Shown one piece after another: positions 62,503 to 64,000 of a stretch of 64,000 bases of DNA. The position numbers and the translations under genes were made by a program. Every line of letters begins with the position of its first letter. Position 1 is the first letter of the stretch. The stretch covers positions 296,001-360,000 of the forward strand of contig JAXIVH010000145.1 in assembly GCA_036785325.1 (NCBI GenBank). The letters run 5' to 3'. The DNA comes from Urophycis tenuis (taxonomy: Eukaryota; Chordata; Actinopteri; Gadiformes; Phycidae). The notes beneath the pieces were generated by a model. The model was given only the letters and a program-made list of their open reading frames with translations, searched no databases and had not been told where the DNA came from.

Positions 62503-62760
62503 ATGACATTTTTGGAAATTTCTGGAAATAAAACCTCCCACCGGTGGCCACCAGATGGAGCCATCCCTTTTGATCCTCCCCGATCCTTTTTGGTCGATCC
62601 CAGGGTTGCGCAATAGGGACTTGGGGGGGGGGTCGTTCGCCTTCGTCAGGCAAACTCTCCGCCAAGTCCCTAAGCTCACGCTAACCGACGGGGATCCGTC
62701 GGGGCATCCGCTGGGACACTTTGAATATTTTCATCGTTTTCAGCTAGGCCCATTGTGAAT
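62503..62760. other. Unassigned 258-bp spacer between LTR and GC-rich satellite
   Basis: No gene recognised. It holds a palindrome ccaccggtgg (about 62,537), a run of ten G (62,623-62,632) and a perfect 7-bp hairpin (ccgacgg, loop ggat, ccgtcgg at 62,685-62,702). Short open frames are not convincing. Confidence 0.5.
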
Positions 62761-64000
62761 GGGGCTTACCCACGGTGGTCCGTGGTGGTCCACGCAGATG
62801 TGTAGCCCGCAAGCGTGGGGGACCAGGCCGGTGTGGGGCCCTGGGAACCCTGGGACCTGGCCCACCCCCGGGGGTCCGATGGGGGGGCCTCACCCCACGG
62901 GGGACCGAGGTGGTCCCGGCCCTATGGGCCCATAGGGGGCCCTGGGCCCGGGGGCTTTTCGCACGGACCCAGGGTGAGCGGGGCCTACCCATAGTGGTCC
63001 ATGGTGGTCCGTGGTGGTCCAAGCAGATATGAAGCCCGCAAGCGTGGGGGACCAGGCCGGTGTGGGGCCCTGGGAGCCCTGGGACCTGGCCCACCCCCGG
63101 GGGTCCGATGGGGGGGCCTCAGCCCATGGGGGACCAAGGTGGTCCCGGCCCTATAGGCCCATAGGGGAGCCTGGGCCCTGGGCCTTTTCGCACGGACCCA
63201 GGGTGAGCGGGGCCTACCCATAGTGGTCCATGGTGGTCCGTGGTGGTCCAAGCAGATACGAAGCCCACAACCATGGGGGACCAGGCCGGTGGGGGGCCCT
63301 GGGAGCCCTGGGACCTGGCCCACCCCCGGGGGTCCGATGGGGGGGCCTCAGCCCATGGGGGACCAAGGTGGCCCCGGCCCTATAGGCCCACAGGGGGCCC
63401 TGGGCCCTGGGCCTTTTCGCACGGACCCAGGGTGAGCGGGGCCTACCCATAGTGGTCCACGGTGGTCCGTGGTGGTCCACGCAGATATGAAGCCCACAAC
63501 CGTGGGGGACCAGGCCGGTGTGGGGCCCTGGGAGCCCTGGGACCTGGCCCACCCCCGGGGGTCCGATGGGGGGGCCTCAGCCCATGGGGGACCGAGGTGG
63601 TCCCGGCCCTATAGGCCCACAGGGGGCCCTGGGCCCGGGGGCTTTTCGCACGGACCCAGGGTGAGCGGGGCCTACCCAGAGTGGTCCACGGTGGTCCGTG
63701 GTGGTCCGTGGTGGTCCACGCAGATATGAAGCCCGCAACCGTGGGGGACCAGGCCGGTGTGGGGCCCTGGGACCCCTGGGACCTTGCCCACCACCGGGGG
63801 TCTGATGGGGGGGCCTCAGCCCATGGGGGACCAAGGTGGCCCCGGCCCTATAGGCCCACAGGGGGCCCTGGGCCCGGGGGCTTTTCGCATGGACCCAGGG
63901 TGAGCGGGGCCTACCCATAGTGGTCCATGGTGGTCCGTGGTGGTCCACGCAGATAAGAAGCCCGCAACCGTGGGGGACCAGGCCGGTGTGGGGCCCTGGG
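62761..64000. repeat. GC-rich 229-bp satellite, at least 5.4 units, runs off the window
   Basis: Units begin ggggc(c/t)taccca at 62,761, 62,980, 63,209, 63,438, 63,667 and 63,906, giving lengths 219, 229, 229, 229 and 239. The 10-bp steps come from a variable number of a gtggtccNtg sub-repeat (2, 3, 3, 3, 4, 3). Unrelated to the 214-bp satellite. G-runs are frequent. Open frames on both strands are by-products of GC content; 229 is not a multiple of three. Confidence 0.95.

Noticed and set aside
62346..62531. 61-residue frame in the LTR
   Set aside because: It crosses the LTR end and the polyadenylation signal; no family resemblance.
62744..63948. Proline/glycine-rich frames on both strands
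   Set aside because: They arise from the GC-rich 229-bp satellite; the unit is not a multiple of three, so no frame is conserved through the array.

Overview
This is eukaryotic, intron-bearing DNA, most likely from a teleost fish (inference). Supporting signs are good splice sites, a PIF/Harbinger transposon with its Myb-like partner, a Ty3/gypsy retroelement with an LTR, and microsatellites. Nothing prokaryotic is present: no operons, Shine-Dalgarno sites, tRNAs, rRNAs or CRISPR arrays.

Positions 1-58,300 are one large composite tandem array. A block of about 970 bp recurs 27 times on the + strand. Each block has a 186-bp left arm, a 504-bp exon-like core and a right arm with CA/CG/TA microsatellites. 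The 504-bp core has no indel in any copy. It opens with a splice acceptor and a proline-rich reading frame (segment A), and ends with a 165-bp, 55-codon exon (exon B) between an acceptor and a strong donor. Blocks are separated by runs of a 214-bp satellite in whole-number steps (2, 4, 6, 7, 9, 16 or 17 monomers), about 150 monomers in all. Block variants fall into classes, here called A to F. They follow a repeating higher-order order: B C D E F A / B C D C D C' F A / B C D E (F-D hybrid) C' F A / B C D E F. An exact 18,004-bp period covers about 21.8-39.8 kb and 39.8-57.8 kb. Its junction lies inside a hybrid block, which suggests unequal crossing-over.

At 58.14-59.02 kb the last exon B copy joins a unique terminal exon in matching phase. 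Together they encode the end of an uncharacterised protein with a Cys-rich C-terminus. From memory this resembles a large family of unnamed fish proteins. The array is therefore best read as tandemly amplified penultimate exons of one gene whose 5' end lies left of the window. A 15-nt micro-exon candidate sits in the last intron.

At 59.26-62.50 kb lies the 3' end of a Ty3/gypsy-type element: RNase H, polypurine tract and a 731-bp LTR. Its RNase H is split by a 2,080-bp Harbinger element with 13-bp terminal inverted repeats and a CAG target duplication. The Harbinger element is itself decayed and internally deleted. From 62.76 kb to the window end there is an unrelated GC-rich 229-bp satellite.

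All functional readings are by eye. The expression of the exon array, and the correctness of the assembly across such a repeat, are open.
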